The translations under genes and the position numbers were made by a program. A stretch of 64,000 nucleotides of DNA, taken from the NCBI RefSeq assembly GCF_937616625.2, contig NC_065570.1, positions 38,509,665 to 38,573,664 on the forward strand, in the 5' to 3' direction. The notes below the pieces were generated by a model. That model did not search any database and was not told the origin of the DNA. It worked only from the letters and a program-made list of their open reading frames with translations. Shown one piece after another: positions 39,124 through 51,026 of this stretch (positions are counted from its first letter, which is position 1; every line of letters begins with the position of its first letter). The stretch is from Mercurialis annua (Eukaryota > Streptophyta > Magnoliopsida > Malpighiales > Euphorbiaceae).

Positions 39124-41115
39124 TGTTGGCGCAGCGGGAGGCGCGGGTCCGAATCGTATATTTCAATTCAAAATCGAAATTCCAACAATCCGGATCCTAA
39201 AGTTGATCATATCAACAACAAATGGATCGTCGTATCATTTATTAATTAAAGCACGCATCTAGGAATCGTAAGAAGAATACCTATGTCGATTCTCCAACGA
39301 TTCTTGTAGTCCCGAAAGTACGGCGACCTCAAGCTCGTCCATACGAGTATGCGTCCGATTGAATCCTCGCCTTGAAGTAATCCTGCAAGAGTTCCTCTTG
39401 CCGAGCAGCCCTAAGCTCAAACTCTCGCCGCGATCACTACCTTGCTCGGATGTATGAAAAACGTCGCCAAGTTTTTCCCGTGATTGATGAATACTTGAAC
39501 TCCTTCAAGTGCTTTCTCTCTCTACAACTTTGTAGTGAGATGTGTGTTGTGTGGTGTAGTGAAATGAGCAAGGACATGCTCTATTTATAGGTTAGAGCAT
39601 GTCTTAAGAATGCAACACCTTGCATGCTAGGTGTCACACACCAAGCAAAGGTGTTGCCACCACATGACACCTTTCATGTGGTGACATCACATAGGTGACA
39701 TCATATAAGTGATGTCATCATATGACATCACACATATGACATAGGCTTATCTCATTGCATCATCACCATGACATCATCATTCCATTAGCTTATGATTAAT
39801 GATTTAAGTATCATTAATTACACTAATTAATTACTTAAACCTTTTAATCATAAAACTTGGTTAAAATATAATTAGGTTCCTACTAATTTATAACTCTTAT
39901 AAATTAGTCCCTAATTAACTTGGACATAGTACAATTAGGTTCTTACTAATTTATAACTCTTACAAATTAGTCCCTAATTTGTACTTGTTTTTCATCTTAG
40001 ATTAATTTCCGAGATATGCTAGTATCTATATGAAATCGATCTTTCGTAAACTCAATCGGTTGCACACTCTATTGTGTGTGACTAACTAGGTTCACATCTA
40101 TATGGCAACGAGAGACATAAGAAACGCCTTTCTTATATTAAATAATTAAATCCCATTTAATTATTAATTCTCGTAGATCGAGAGTGACGTCTAGCAACAT
40201 ATCACGACCCCCAAATAGAGATGAATGTTTCGATGCATTCTTTTTGAACCAATGTTCATAATTACCGTACACTCAGAATTCCCTTCATCTTAGATTCCAA
40301 TCTCGACTAGTGTCACGGTTAAGTCAAACACTGTTTGTCTTGATCATATGACCTCATCTCTCAGTTCTAGTTCTTGATAAATATGACTTCCACTAGAAAC
40401 AACTTTCTAAGTAAGTCATATACACCTGCGCAGGTTTTATCATCCATCAAGAACAATTCGAGGTAGCATAGAATCTTGTCTCCGTTCATCCAGAGTGATG
40501 AATCCTTTCTAGGTTAAACCCCTATCTCCATATACAACTAATTATAGCCAACACATCCCGCGGCCCTAGCTCATGAAAGATCTAGGGTTAAGGAGTATCA
40601 AACTCTAATCACCTATATACAAGATAGTGTCACCGCAAGTCAAAGGACATATGTACAATTATGAACTAGATGACATTAAATTGACTTTGATGAATTACCA
40701 TGTATAAGTCATCTAGCGTCACTTATTCGACTCACTCAACACCTTGAGTGTCCACATGTTTATTCTGATCCCCATCAAGTAGTATGAGACTCACTACTTC
40801 CTATAATTAGTAACTCTTTACTAATCAGGAGAATAAACAGAGGTGACGATCTTTCCGGGATAATGCGATGCCCTTATTCGTAGGACCCCATCGATCGTGA
40901 ATGGTTATTTAGATCACTTGTATAATAGAATCTGTCACTCATATTCTTAACACCTTAAGAATAGATTCTATCACAATGTGATAAGGACAATACGTAATAA
41001 ATGAACACTTAGTTGATGAGACACTTAGTTCAAATAGAACATATATATCTTTGCCATTGGGATTAATTCTACAAATATACATGATCAAATGGCCCTAGGG
41101 CACATACTACTAACA
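39124..41115 (-). repeat. Copia 5' LTR (right copy)
   Basis: 1,992 bp, nearly identical to 32261-34252. TATAAATAG on the minus strand at 39581-39589. Followed by the ACGTT target duplication at 41116-41120. Confidence 0.93.
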
Positions 41116-44100
41116 ACGTTTACAAACGTTACGAAACAAATCCAAACGTTTTACCCTTTTAGCGATTTAAGCCAAATATTTACAAACATTAAGAAAAAAA
41201 TGCTAGCGTTTCACCTTTTTAGCGATTTAAGCCAAACGTTTACAAGTGTTACGAAACAAATCCAAGCGTTTCACCTTTTTAGAGATTTAAGCCGAGCGTT
41301 TACAAACGTTTCGAAACAAATCCAAACGTTTCACCATCTTGGCGATTTAAGCCAAACGTTTACAAACGTTACGAAAGAAATCCAAACGTTTCACCTTTTT
41401 AGCGATTTAAGCCTAACGTTTACAAAGTTCACGAAAAAAAAACAAAACGTTTCACCTTTTTAGCAATTTAAACCAAACGTTTAAAATGTTACGAAACAAA
41501 ACATTTACAAACGTTACGAAACAAATCGAAGCGTTTCACCTTTTTAGAAATATAAACCAAACGCTTACAAACGTTACGAAACAAATCCAAAGGTTTCACC
41601 TTTTAGAGATTTAAGCCAAACGTTTACAAACATTACGAAACAAATCCAAACATTTTTCCATTTTAGTGATTTAAACCAAACGTTTACTAACGTTACGAAA
41701 CAAAACCAAACGTTTCCCCCATTTTAGCGATTTAAGCCAAACGTTTACAAATGTTACGAAACAAATCCAAGTGTTTCACCTTTTTAGTTATTTAAGCCAA
41801 GCGTTTAGAAATGTTACGAAACAAATCCAAATGTTTCACCTTTTTAGCGATTTAAGCCAAACGTTTACAAACGTTACGAAACAAATCCAAACGTTTTACT
41901 TTTTTAGCGATTAGAGCCAAATATTTACAAACATTAAGAAACATATGCTAGCGTTTCACCTTTTTAGCGATTTAAGCCAAACGTTTACAAGTGTTACGAA
42001 ACAAATCCAAACGTTTCACCTTTTTAGAGATTTAAGCCGAGCGTTTACAAACGTTACGAAATAAATCCAAACGTTTCACCATTTTAGCGATTTAAGCCAA
42101 ACGTTTACAAACGTTACGAAAGAAATCCAAACGTTTCACCTTTTTAGCGATTTAAGCCGAACGTTTACAAAGTTCACGAAACAAAACCAAACGTTTCACC
42201 TTTTTAGCAATTTAACCCAAACGTTTAAAACGTTACGAAACAAAACATTTACAAACGTTACGAAACAAATCCAAGCGTTTCACCTTTTTAGCAATATAAA
42301 CCAAACGTTTACAAACGTTACGAAACAAATCCAAAGGTTTCACCTTTTAGATATTTAAGCCAAACGTTTACAAACATTACGAAACAAATCCAAACGTTTT
42401 TCCATTTTAGCGATTTAAACCAAACGTTTTTCCATTTTAGCGATTTAAACCAAACGTTTACAAACGTTACGAAACAAAACCAAACATTTCCCCATTTTAG
42501 CGATTTAAGCCGAACGTTTACAAATGTTACGAAACAAATCCAAGCGTTTCACCTTTTTAGCGATTTAAGCCAAGCGTTTAGAAACGTTACGAAACAAATC
42601 CAAATGTTTCACCTGTTTAGCAATTTAACCCAAACGTTTACAAAGGTTAAGAATCAAAACCAAATATTTCACCTTTTTAGCGATTTAAGCCAAACATTTA
42701 CAACTGTTACGAAACAAATCCAAACGTTTCACCTTTTTAGCGATTTAATCAAACGTTTACAAACATTACGAAACAAATCCAAACGTTTCCCCATAATAAC
42801 GATTTAAGCCAAACGTTTACAAACGTTAGGAAACAAATCCAAGCGTTTCACCTTTTTAGCGATTTAAGCCAAACGTTTACAAACGTTACGAAACAAATCC
42901 AAACGTTTCACATTTTTAGCGATTTAAGCCAAACGTTTAACCTTTTTAGCAATTTAAGCCAAACGTTACAAAACAAATCTAAACGTGTCACATTTTTAGC
43001 GATTTAAGCCAAACGTTTACAAACGTTACGAAAACCTTTATAAACGTTACGAAACAAATCCAAATATTTCCACATTTTAGCTATTTAAGCGAAACGTTTA
43101 CAAACATTACGAAACAAAGCCAAACGTTTCACCTTTTTAGCGATTTAAGCCAAACGTTTACAAATGTTACGAAACAAATCCAAGCGTTTCACCTTTTTAG
43201 CAATTTAAGCTAAACGTTTACAAACGTTACGAAACTAATCCAAACATTACACCTTTTTAGCGATTTAAGCCAAACGTTTACAACCATTACTAAACAAATC
43301 AAAACGTTTCCCCATTGTTTCAATTTAAGCCAAACGTAAACGTTAGGAAACAAAACCAAACGTTTCCCCATTTTAGCGATTTAAGCCAAACGTTTACAAG
43401 CGCTATGAAACAAATCCAAGAGTTTCTCCTTTTCAGCGATTATGCCAAACGTTTACAAACGTTACGAAACAAATCCAAAGGTGTCACTTTTTTAGCGATT
43501 TAAGCCAAACGTTTACAAAGGTTATGAAACAAAACCAAACGTTTCACCTATTTAGCGATGTAAGCAAAACGTTTACAAACGTTACGAAACAAAACCAAAC
43601 CTTTGACCTCTTTAGCGATTTAAACCAAACGTTTACAAACGCTATGAAACAAATCAAAACGTTTCCCCATTTTAGCGATTTAAGCCAAAAGTTTACAAAC
43701 ATTACGAAACAAATCAAAGCGTTTCACCTTTTTAGCGATATAAGCTAAACATTTACAAACGTTACGAAACAAATCCAAACGTTTCACCTTTTTAGCGATT
43801 TAATACAAACGTTTCGAAACAAATCCAAACGTTTCACCTTTTAAGCGATTTAAAACAAACGTTTAACCTTTTTAGCAACTTAAGCAAAACGTTTATAAAC
43901 ATTACGAAACAAATCCAAACGTTTCACATTTTTAGCGATTTAAGCCAAACGTTTACAAACACTATGAAACAATTCCAAACATTTCACCTATTTAGCGATT
44001 GAAGCCAAACGTTTACAAACTTTACGAAACAAAGTTAAACGTTTAAAACGTTTTGAAACAAATCGAAATGTCTCACCTTTTTAGCGATTTAAGCCAAACG

Positions 44101-44119
44101 TTTACAAACATTACGAAAC
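41116..44119 (+). repeat. 60-bp satellite array, segment 5
   Basis: Plus-oriented monomers continuing in register with segment 4 once the copia element and one ACGTT are removed. A block near 41190-41470 recurs near 41925-42200 (offset about 734), marked by the ATGCTAGCG variant. Ends with GAAAC (44115-44119), the target duplication of the next LTR. Confidence 0.96.
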
Positions 44120-44235
44120 TGTAATCTCCCGTAAAAATCCTTAAAATTTTCGATGAGTTTCCGATTATAATTAAGGATTTTTTTAGTTTTGTGGTTCGGT
44201 TCGATTTAGGTTCGATTTAAAAAAATCTTTGGGTT

Positions 44236-44261
44236 GTGGTTCAACCAAAAGGTTGAACCAC
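44236..44261 (+). promoter_or_regulatory. Hairpin in LTR U3
   Basis: Perfect inverted repeat: arms GTGGTTCAACC and GGTTGAACCAC around AAAA. With a one-base bulge the arms extend to about 15 bp. Confidence 0.7.
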
Positions 44262-44275
44262 ACCCATTAATTAAG

Positions 44276-44390
44276 TCTCGTACGAGACACAAGGTCTCGT
44301 ACGAGAGCATGGTATTAAAGGCCTGGTCTCGTTCGAGACCAGGAAATTTTGAACGAGACCCAACCATAAATGGCTGAGTCTCGTTCGAGA
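44276..44390 (+). promoter_or_regulatory. Cluster of TCTCG-NN-CGAGA palindromes in LTR
   Basis: Four palindromic sites with TCTCGTACGAGA or TCTCGTTCGAGA cores. The longest is at 44322-44343, with 10-bp arms CCTGGTCTCG. The same motif clusters in the LTRs at 57458, 60579 and 63758. Possible binding sites or RNA hairpins. Confidence 0.6.
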
Positions 44391-44458
44391 AAACTGAACA
44401 GCTCATTAAGAGCTTGACGGCCGGCCTTTCCATCTCGTTTTTAACCTAGATTCGTGCG

Positions 44459-44580
44459 GTATTTAAAAACGCTTTCTTAACAGAAAATCTTCACCACACT
44501 TCACATAAACCCTAGCCGTAATCCTCTTGCTCGTTCTCTGAGAAACGAAGCTGATATCGTCATTCAAAGTCGCTGCCTCG
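44459..44580 (+). promoter_or_regulatory. LTR core promoter region, telo-box and splice donor-like site
   Basis: TATTTAAAA at about 44460, followed some 45 bp downstream by AAACCCTAGCCG (telo-box AAACCCTA, common near plant transcription starts) and then CTCGGTAAGTTC, a good 5' splice-site match. The same order occurs at 57842-57968 and 60963-61089. Function is inferred from position. Confidence 0.5.
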
Positions 44581-46071
44581 GTAAGTTCCTTAATTGATTG
44601 AATTTCAGTTTTAACTTTGAACGACATCTCCGTAATTTGAGTTGTTCATGCTCGTTTCTTGATCGAAATTGATTCTGTTTGATCTCACGCGTTGTAGACT
44701 CAATTCTCTACGATTCCCTATCTCGTTTTCGCAAAACAGTATGAAATCAACCTCGTTTCAATCGCCGTACGGTTTACCGTTTTGAATTGTTTATTCTGTT
44801 TATGGATTTCACGTCACTGCCATCTTCTATTGTTTGTATTGCTGATATCCTTCGTTATATTCAATGTCGTTTGTATGTTAATATGAGTCGTTTTGGTTTG
44901 GATGTAATTCGTTGTTGTGTCGTTGCGAGCTCGCCGGTGTTCATGGAACGTTTGCCGTGGATCCCTCTTTAAGTTTTCTATTTATTGTTTAACTTAGGTA
45001 ATGTTATAACTAGAAGTTTAATCTTGGCAACAATGGCATGAATCTTGATGGAGTAGGGTTTCTGTTTTGTGATTTAATTGTCAAAATTTTTGGTTTGTGG
45101 TAACAAAAATTAGGCGGGTTTTTTGGGTAATTGAATGAGGAAGAAGATGGTAAATTATTCCTTATGATCACCAAAATGTTCTATTTTAAACAAATAAATG
45201 CTAAGGTTAATTATAGTTAGATTCGGTGGTGATATTAATTTTCGAATCTCGATTGCTTAATAAATTAGGAATTTGTAAACGATAAGTGTTTTACAAACTT
45301 AGGTTAACATAATTACTCGGGTAATTTCATTTATTTATAAATACCAACGAAATTGGCTAAATTACAATTTAGCCCTTAAACGTTTTTAAAACTTATTTAA
45401 TTAAGTTTTTTGGTTGGTAACTTTATTTTTTGTTTTAATTATAAACAAAAGTGATTAATTTGATTTTGAAAATTAAATTGGCTAAAGTACAGTTTAATCT
45501 CTAATTGGCTAAAAGTACAGTTTAGTTCTAATTGGCTAAAGTACAGTTTAGTCCCTAAACTTTTATAAAACTTATTATATTTTTAGTTTGTAACTTGGGT
45601 TACTTGAATTCGAAGTTATTGAGTTCTGTTTTAATGGTTTATTATTTTACTAATTATTTTTATAAATATAAACTCGGGTTTATATTTGATAAACGTTTTG
45701 AATCGGGTTAGACTTGGGTCACCCGACAAGTGAGGTTAGCTTGGTAGTTATTGGTAACTCGGCTAACCCATTATTTGAAAACTATTTATTATTTAAAGTT
45801 TATTAAATAATATTTATAAATTGGATTTTATATAAGAACTCAATAGAGTTGTATTATTTGAGCGTTTCTACCTATTGGGTAATTTTTATATTGTTCTGGA
45901 TTGTTTTATTCCGACGTGTTATATGTGCTAGTTCTATGTGGTGTCTAGTACTCTCTAGAGTTAGGGTCTATTTTTAATAATTATTTTATTTGTCTAGACC
46001 CGTCTAATGTTCGTGCTTCAGAGGCGAACCAGGATTAGTTGCTTGCCGGTTATCACGTGGATTAGCAAGCA

Positions 46072-46559
46072 GTGAGTTTGTACTTACTATTTACTGCTTT
46101 ATTAAGTAAATTGTTATTTTAATATTAAATATATATACAGTAGGTATATTTTAAACTGTTTTTATATTATGGCTCTTAGTTGGAACATGCTACCTAATGG
46201 GCATCATTAGGACTGCGTGCACACCGGTATTGATCTGGGTAAGGTATTTATGGAAACGTGGTAACTCGGTGTGAGCATAGCTCTCGGGACCAATAGAATA
46301 ACTCGGTGTAGTACAGCTCTCGGGACTCTAGATATGGTAAAGTGTGGTCAGTGGTAACTCGGTGTAGCTCAGCTCTCGGGACCAGGCCTATTGGATTATG
46401 TTTATTATTTAGAATTGTGGATTAGGGTTCCAACTATTATTCGTAATATCGTTATTAAATGTTTTAAACGGTTTTAAAGGTTTTCCACTTAATAAATGTA
46501 GATAGTGGTATAAACTCATCTCAATATATCTGACCCCGTTGTTTTTCCAATTTTTCCAG
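46072..46559 (+). promoter_or_regulatory. Putative intron within gypsy LTR
   Basis: GTGAGT at 46072-46077; pyrimidine-rich TTTTTCCAG ending at 46559; 488 bp. It contains repeated AACTCGGTGTAG...GCTCTCGGGAC blocks. Matches the position of the same signals in the LTRs at 29240 and 49281. Confidence 0.4.
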
Positions 46560-46974
46560 GGTTATGATTTGAGAGAGTCGCTGATCTCCGTTCTTTACTT
46601 TCTCAGAGGTTTTTATTATTTTGATAAACTGTAAAACTGTTTTATTCTTAGACCGCAGCAGTAACTAGACATCTTTATTTTATTCTAGTTGTTGTCAGAT
46701 TGGTCTGACTGATTATTTATTGCTTTGGCATGTTATATGATTATTCTGGATTATTTATGTTAAGCCGATTTAATACCAATATTGGAAAGCATATTATTTT
46801 AAATGTTGAATATTATAACTGCTAGATTTAAGCTGAAGTCTCGGTTGCCCCCGAGCATTGGTTTTCTGCAGGTTTATGTGTTTGTATGTTAATTGAAAGG
46901 CTAGCTACGGGTTTTGGTACTACATTACCCAATACCCTAGCGCCGGTCGCGATTCATGAAAATGGGTCGTGATA

Positions 46975-49280
46975 GAAACAAATCCAAATGTTTCACCTTT
47001 TTAGCGATTAAAGCCAAACGTTTACAAACGTTACGAATAAATCCAAACGTTTCATATTTTTAGCGATTTAAGCCAAACGTCTACAAACGTTACTAAACAA
47101 AGCCAAACGTTTACACACGTTATGAAACAAATCCAAACGTTTCATCTTTTTAGCAATATAAGCAGAACGTTTATAAAAGTTACGAAACTAAACCAAACGT
47201 TTCACCTTTTTAGCGATTTAAGCCAAATGTTTACAAATGTTACGAAAAAAATCCAAGCGTTTCACCTTTTTAGCTATTTAACCCAAATGTTTACAAATGT
47301 TACGAAACAAATCCAAACGTTTCACATTTTTAGAGATTGAAGCCAAATGTTTACAAATGTTATGAAACAAAACCAAACGTTTAAAACGCTCGAAATAAAT
47401 CCAAACTTTTCGCTTTTTTAGCGATTTGAGCTAACGTTTCCCTATTTTAGCGATTTAAGCCAAACGTTTACAAACGTTCAAAAAAAATCCAAGCGTTTCA
47501 CCTTTTTAGCGATTTAAGCCAAATGTTTACAAACGTTACGAAACTAATCCAAACATTACACATTTTTAGCAATTTAAGCCAAAAGTTTATAAACGTTACG
47601 AAACAAATCCTAACGTTACGAAACAAAGACAAACGTTTACAAACGTTACGAAACAAATCCAAGCGTTTCACCTTTTTAGCAATTTAAGCCAAACGTTAAC
47701 AAACATTACAAAACAAATCCAAACGTTTCTCTTTTTTAGCGATTTAAGTCAAACGTTTACAAACGTTACGAAACAAATCCAAGCGTTTAACCTTTTTAGC
47801 AATTTAAGCCAAACGTTTACAAACGTTACAAAACGAAACGAAATGTTTCACCTTTTTAGCAATTTAAACCAAACGTTTAATACTTTACGAAACAAAACGT
47901 TTACAAAGGTTACGAAACAAAACCAAACGTTTCACATTTTTAGCAATTTAAGCCAAACGTTTACAAACGTTACGAAACAAATCCTAACGTTACGAAACAA
48001 AGACAAACGTTTACAAACGTTACGAAATAAATCCAAGCGTTTCACCTTTTTAGCAATTTAAGCCAAACGTTAACAAACAGTACAAAACAAATCCAAACGT
48101 TTCTCTTTTTTAGCGATTTAAGTCAAACGTTTACAAACGTTACGAAACAAATCCAAGCGTTTAACCTTTTTAGCAATTTAAGCCAAACGTTTACAAACGT
48201 TACAAAACGAAACGAAATGTTTCACCTTTTTAGCAATTTAAACCAAACGTTTAATACTTTACGAAACAAAACGTTTACAAAGGTTACGAAACAAAACCAA
48301 ACGTTTCACCTTTTTAGCGATTTAAGCCAAACTTTTACAAACGTTATGAAACAAATCCAAACGTTTCACCTTTATAGCGATTTAAGCCAAACATTTACAA
48401 ACGCTACGAAACAAATCCAAGCGTTTCACCGTTTTAGCAATTTAAGCCAAACGTTTACAAACGTTACGAAACAAATCCAAGCGTTTCACCTTTTTAGCAA
48501 TTTAAGCCAAACGTTTACAAATGTTACGAAACAAATCCAAGAGTTTCACCTTTTTAGAGATTTAAGCCGAACGTTTACAAACGCTACGAAACAAATCCAA
48601 ACGTTTCCCCTTTTTAGCAATTTAACCCGAACGTTTACAAAAGTTACGAAAGAAATCCAAACGTTTCACCTTTTTAGCGGTTTAAGTCGAACATTTACAA
48701 AGTGCATGAAACAAAACCAAACGTTTCACCTTTTTAGCAATTTAAACTAAACGTTTAAAACGTTACGAAACAAAACGTTTACAAACGTTACGTAACAAAT
48801 CCAAGCGTTTCACCTTTTTAACGATTTAAGCCAAACGTTACGAAACAAATCAAACGTTTCACCTTTTTAGCGATTTAAGCCAAACGTTTACGAAGATTAT
48901 GAAACAAAAGCAAACGTTTCGCCTTTTTAGCGATTTAAGCCAAACGTTTACAAACGTTACGGAACAAATCCAAACCTTTGACCTTTTTAGCGATTTAAGC
49001 CAAACCTTTACAAACGTTACGAAACAAATCAAAACGTTTCCCCATTTTAGCGTTTTGAGCCAAACGTTTACAAACGGTACGAAACAAATCCAAGCGTTTC
49101 ACCTTTTTAGCCTTTTAAGCCAAACGTTTACAAACATTACGAAACCAATCCAAACGCTTTACCTTTTTAGCGATTTAATACAAACGTTACAAAACAAATC
49201 AAAACGTTTCACCTTTTAAGAGATTTAAGCCAAACGTTTAGCCTTGTTAGTAATTTAAGCAAAACGTTTACAAACGTTAC
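46975..49280 (+). repeat. 60-bp satellite array, segment 6
   Basis: Plus-oriented monomers. A 374-bp block is tandemly duplicated (47843 recurs at 48217). The 489-bp block beginning GTTACGTAAC at 48787 recurs after the next LTR at 51027. Ends with GTTAC (49276-49280), the target duplication. Confidence 0.96.
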
Positions 49281-51026
49281 TGTAATACCCCAAGATATTG
49301 AAATAGCTAATTGGACCACGTGTCCAATTTTGACTCGCCAGAGTGGCGTTATCGGAATGTTTCTGATAAAATTAAGATAAATAACTTTTAGTAGGTCGGT
49401 TTTGGAAAATATAATGGCAAAAAATTTAATATTATATTTCAATTCTAAAGTTAGAATTGGAATAAAAAGGAAAAAATGTCAAGAAAAGTCTAAAATGTAG
49501 TACAGGGACCAAAGTGGTAATTTAGCCATTTTGTGTCGAAATTGGTAATATTGGATTTTGACGGAAAAGTGTTAATAGCGGGTCGCGTATTATTTATTGG
49601 ATATAAATAATACTCTAAAGGACGGGTTTCGGACTTTGAGAATCATTAATCTCGAGATTAGTTCGACGTTTTAGATATATAATAATAATGGAAAACGTCA
49701 AGGACGTTAAGCAATTCTCAATTATGAGAAATAGTATTCGCTAAGTCGTTTATACGACTAAAGTTATTGAATACGTAAACAAGTATAAATTGAAACTAAA
49801 TCATAAAACTTAAAAGTATTATACGTATAAGAATGCGAGAATCACGTCTAACTATTAACGATTTATCAGACGTGTCAGCAAGTAGTGGAGTCAGTAGAGG
49901 CAGACTAGCGAGAGCGTACTATCAGATCGATCGTATCATTTCTTGGTTTGCGGTCACTGTGAGTTGTACTTTTACTTTCATGTATTAAAACTATTTGATA
50001 TATATATACTGTTTTCACGCATCGCATTATATATAATTGATTGAAATGTTATATGTTTATTTAATTTCTATATATGGGAACTAGTATGCGATCCAAAGAA
50101 ACTAGCTACCTATTGGGTGTCAATAGGCTGTGTGATCACCAGTATCGAGTCAGTCTAGTATGTTTGCATTTGAGAAATGACTTGACACAGCTGGGAGCTG
50201 TTGATGAATATGAAATTTACGATTGGGTTTCTGATACGAGTGAGTACTCGGCTACGGTGTAGTCTGGAGTCCCCGTATCTAGTGGCTGGCCACCAGCGAG
50301 TTGGACTCGCGATTGATATTTACGATTGGATTGATTGATAACGATTATTCGAGAAATGTGTCGCATGCTAGGATATTAGTTTCGTACGGATCAAATACAT
50401 GTTTATATGTTGCATATTATTGTTTTCTTGAAATGCGATGCTATGTTTTTATACCTATACTGTTAGTAAATGTTAACTCACTCAGTATTTTCCCAAATAC
50501 TGACCCCTCACCTTTGATATCTTATAGGTGCTTAGTTTGTGGACCTAGCTAGAAGCCAATTTTAAATTGCAGAAGTCATCGGTATATGTTAGTTTATGAC
50601 TTCTGTGAATGCTGCAGTAGTGGTCCTTCGTCGATAGTATAATAGCCTAGACAGCAGTTCATTTTGATTGTATATATTAACTGCTGTTATTGTTTTATAT
50701 GCATTTTGATAGGCAACGTGTTTAGTATATAATCCACGGCCCCAGATGTCGGTGAGATGTTTGAAACACTTACTGATGTATATAGTAACGCGAGGCCAGT
50801 TCGTACAGGGTACGGTAACTAGAGCCCGCGAGGTTTTGAAACAGTTAGTGTAAATGTATGATTATATGTTATATATGTATATTTTCTTCGGTTGGTTGAT
50901 ATTGTTTATTTAATATTATATTATATTTGCGAAAAATTAATTGTGATTTTAGGCTTGCTACGGGTTCCGGAGCTACCACTCCCGTTCCCTAGCGCCGGTT
51001 GCGGCTCAATATTTTGGGTCGTGACA
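49281..51026 (+). mobile_element. Solo Ty3/gypsy LTR, 1,746 bp
   Basis: Starts TGTAATACCCC and ends GGGTCGTGACA, flanked by GTTAC at 49276-49280 and 51027-51031. Shares its 3' end and the CTCGGCTACGGTGTAGTCTGG block with the truncated LTR at 29240, so these two are closest relatives; it differs more from the 44120 LTR. The short open frames inside (50074-50262, 50301-50552) have no recognisable product. Confidence 0.92.
49959..50527 (+). promoter_or_regulatory. Putative intron within gypsy LTR
   Basis: GTGAGT at 49959-49964 after GCGGTCACT; TCTTATAG ending at 50527 after CTGACCCCTCACC; 569 bp. Third LTR with the same arrangement. Confidence 0.4.

Larger units (their letters stand above)
32261..41115 (-). 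mobile_element. Ty1/copia LTR retrotransposon, complete structure, coding region dead
   Basis: Two 1,992-bp LTRs (32261-34252 and 39124-41115) start TGTTGGCGCAGCGGG and end ACTACTAACA on the plus strand. The element is flanked by ACGTT at 32256-32260 and 41116-41120. The primer-binding site lies beside the right LTR and the polypurine tract beside the left, so transcription runs right to left. Remnants in order on the minus strand are the gag zinc knuckle, protease, integrase, reverse transcriptase and RNase H, which is the copia order. All are broken by stops and frameshifts. The LTRs look nearly identical (one difference noticed by eye), so insertion is recent and was probably helped in trans by an intact relative. 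Confidence 0.95.
44120..46974 (+). mobile_element. Solo Ty3/gypsy LTR, 2,855 bp
   Basis: Starts TGTAATCTCCCG and ends GGGTCGTGATA, flanked by GAAAC at 44115-44119 and 46975-46979. Removing it with one GAAAC restores a normal monomer. The family is the same as the LTRs next to the integrase pseudogenes at 57458 and 60579 (shared AAACCCTAGCCG, TGCCTCGGTAAGTTC, GAATTTCAGTTTTAAC). The terminal CA has decayed to TA. No internal region or second LTR is present, so it is a product of LTR-LTR recombination. Long LTRs fit the Tekay/Del chromovirus group. The short open frame at 44787-44972 resembles nothing known. Confidence 0.9.

Noticed and set aside
44507..44518. Telomere-derived sequence (AAACCCTA)
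   Set aside because: Single copies inside LTR promoters, not tandem TTTAGGG repeats.
44787..44972. 61-codon open frame in the solo LTR
   Set aside because: No recognisable motif, and it lies in a poorly conserved part of an LTR.
50074..50552. Two short open frames in the second solo LTR
   Set aside because: Within the putative LTR intron; no similarity I can recognise and not conserved in the 29240 LTR.
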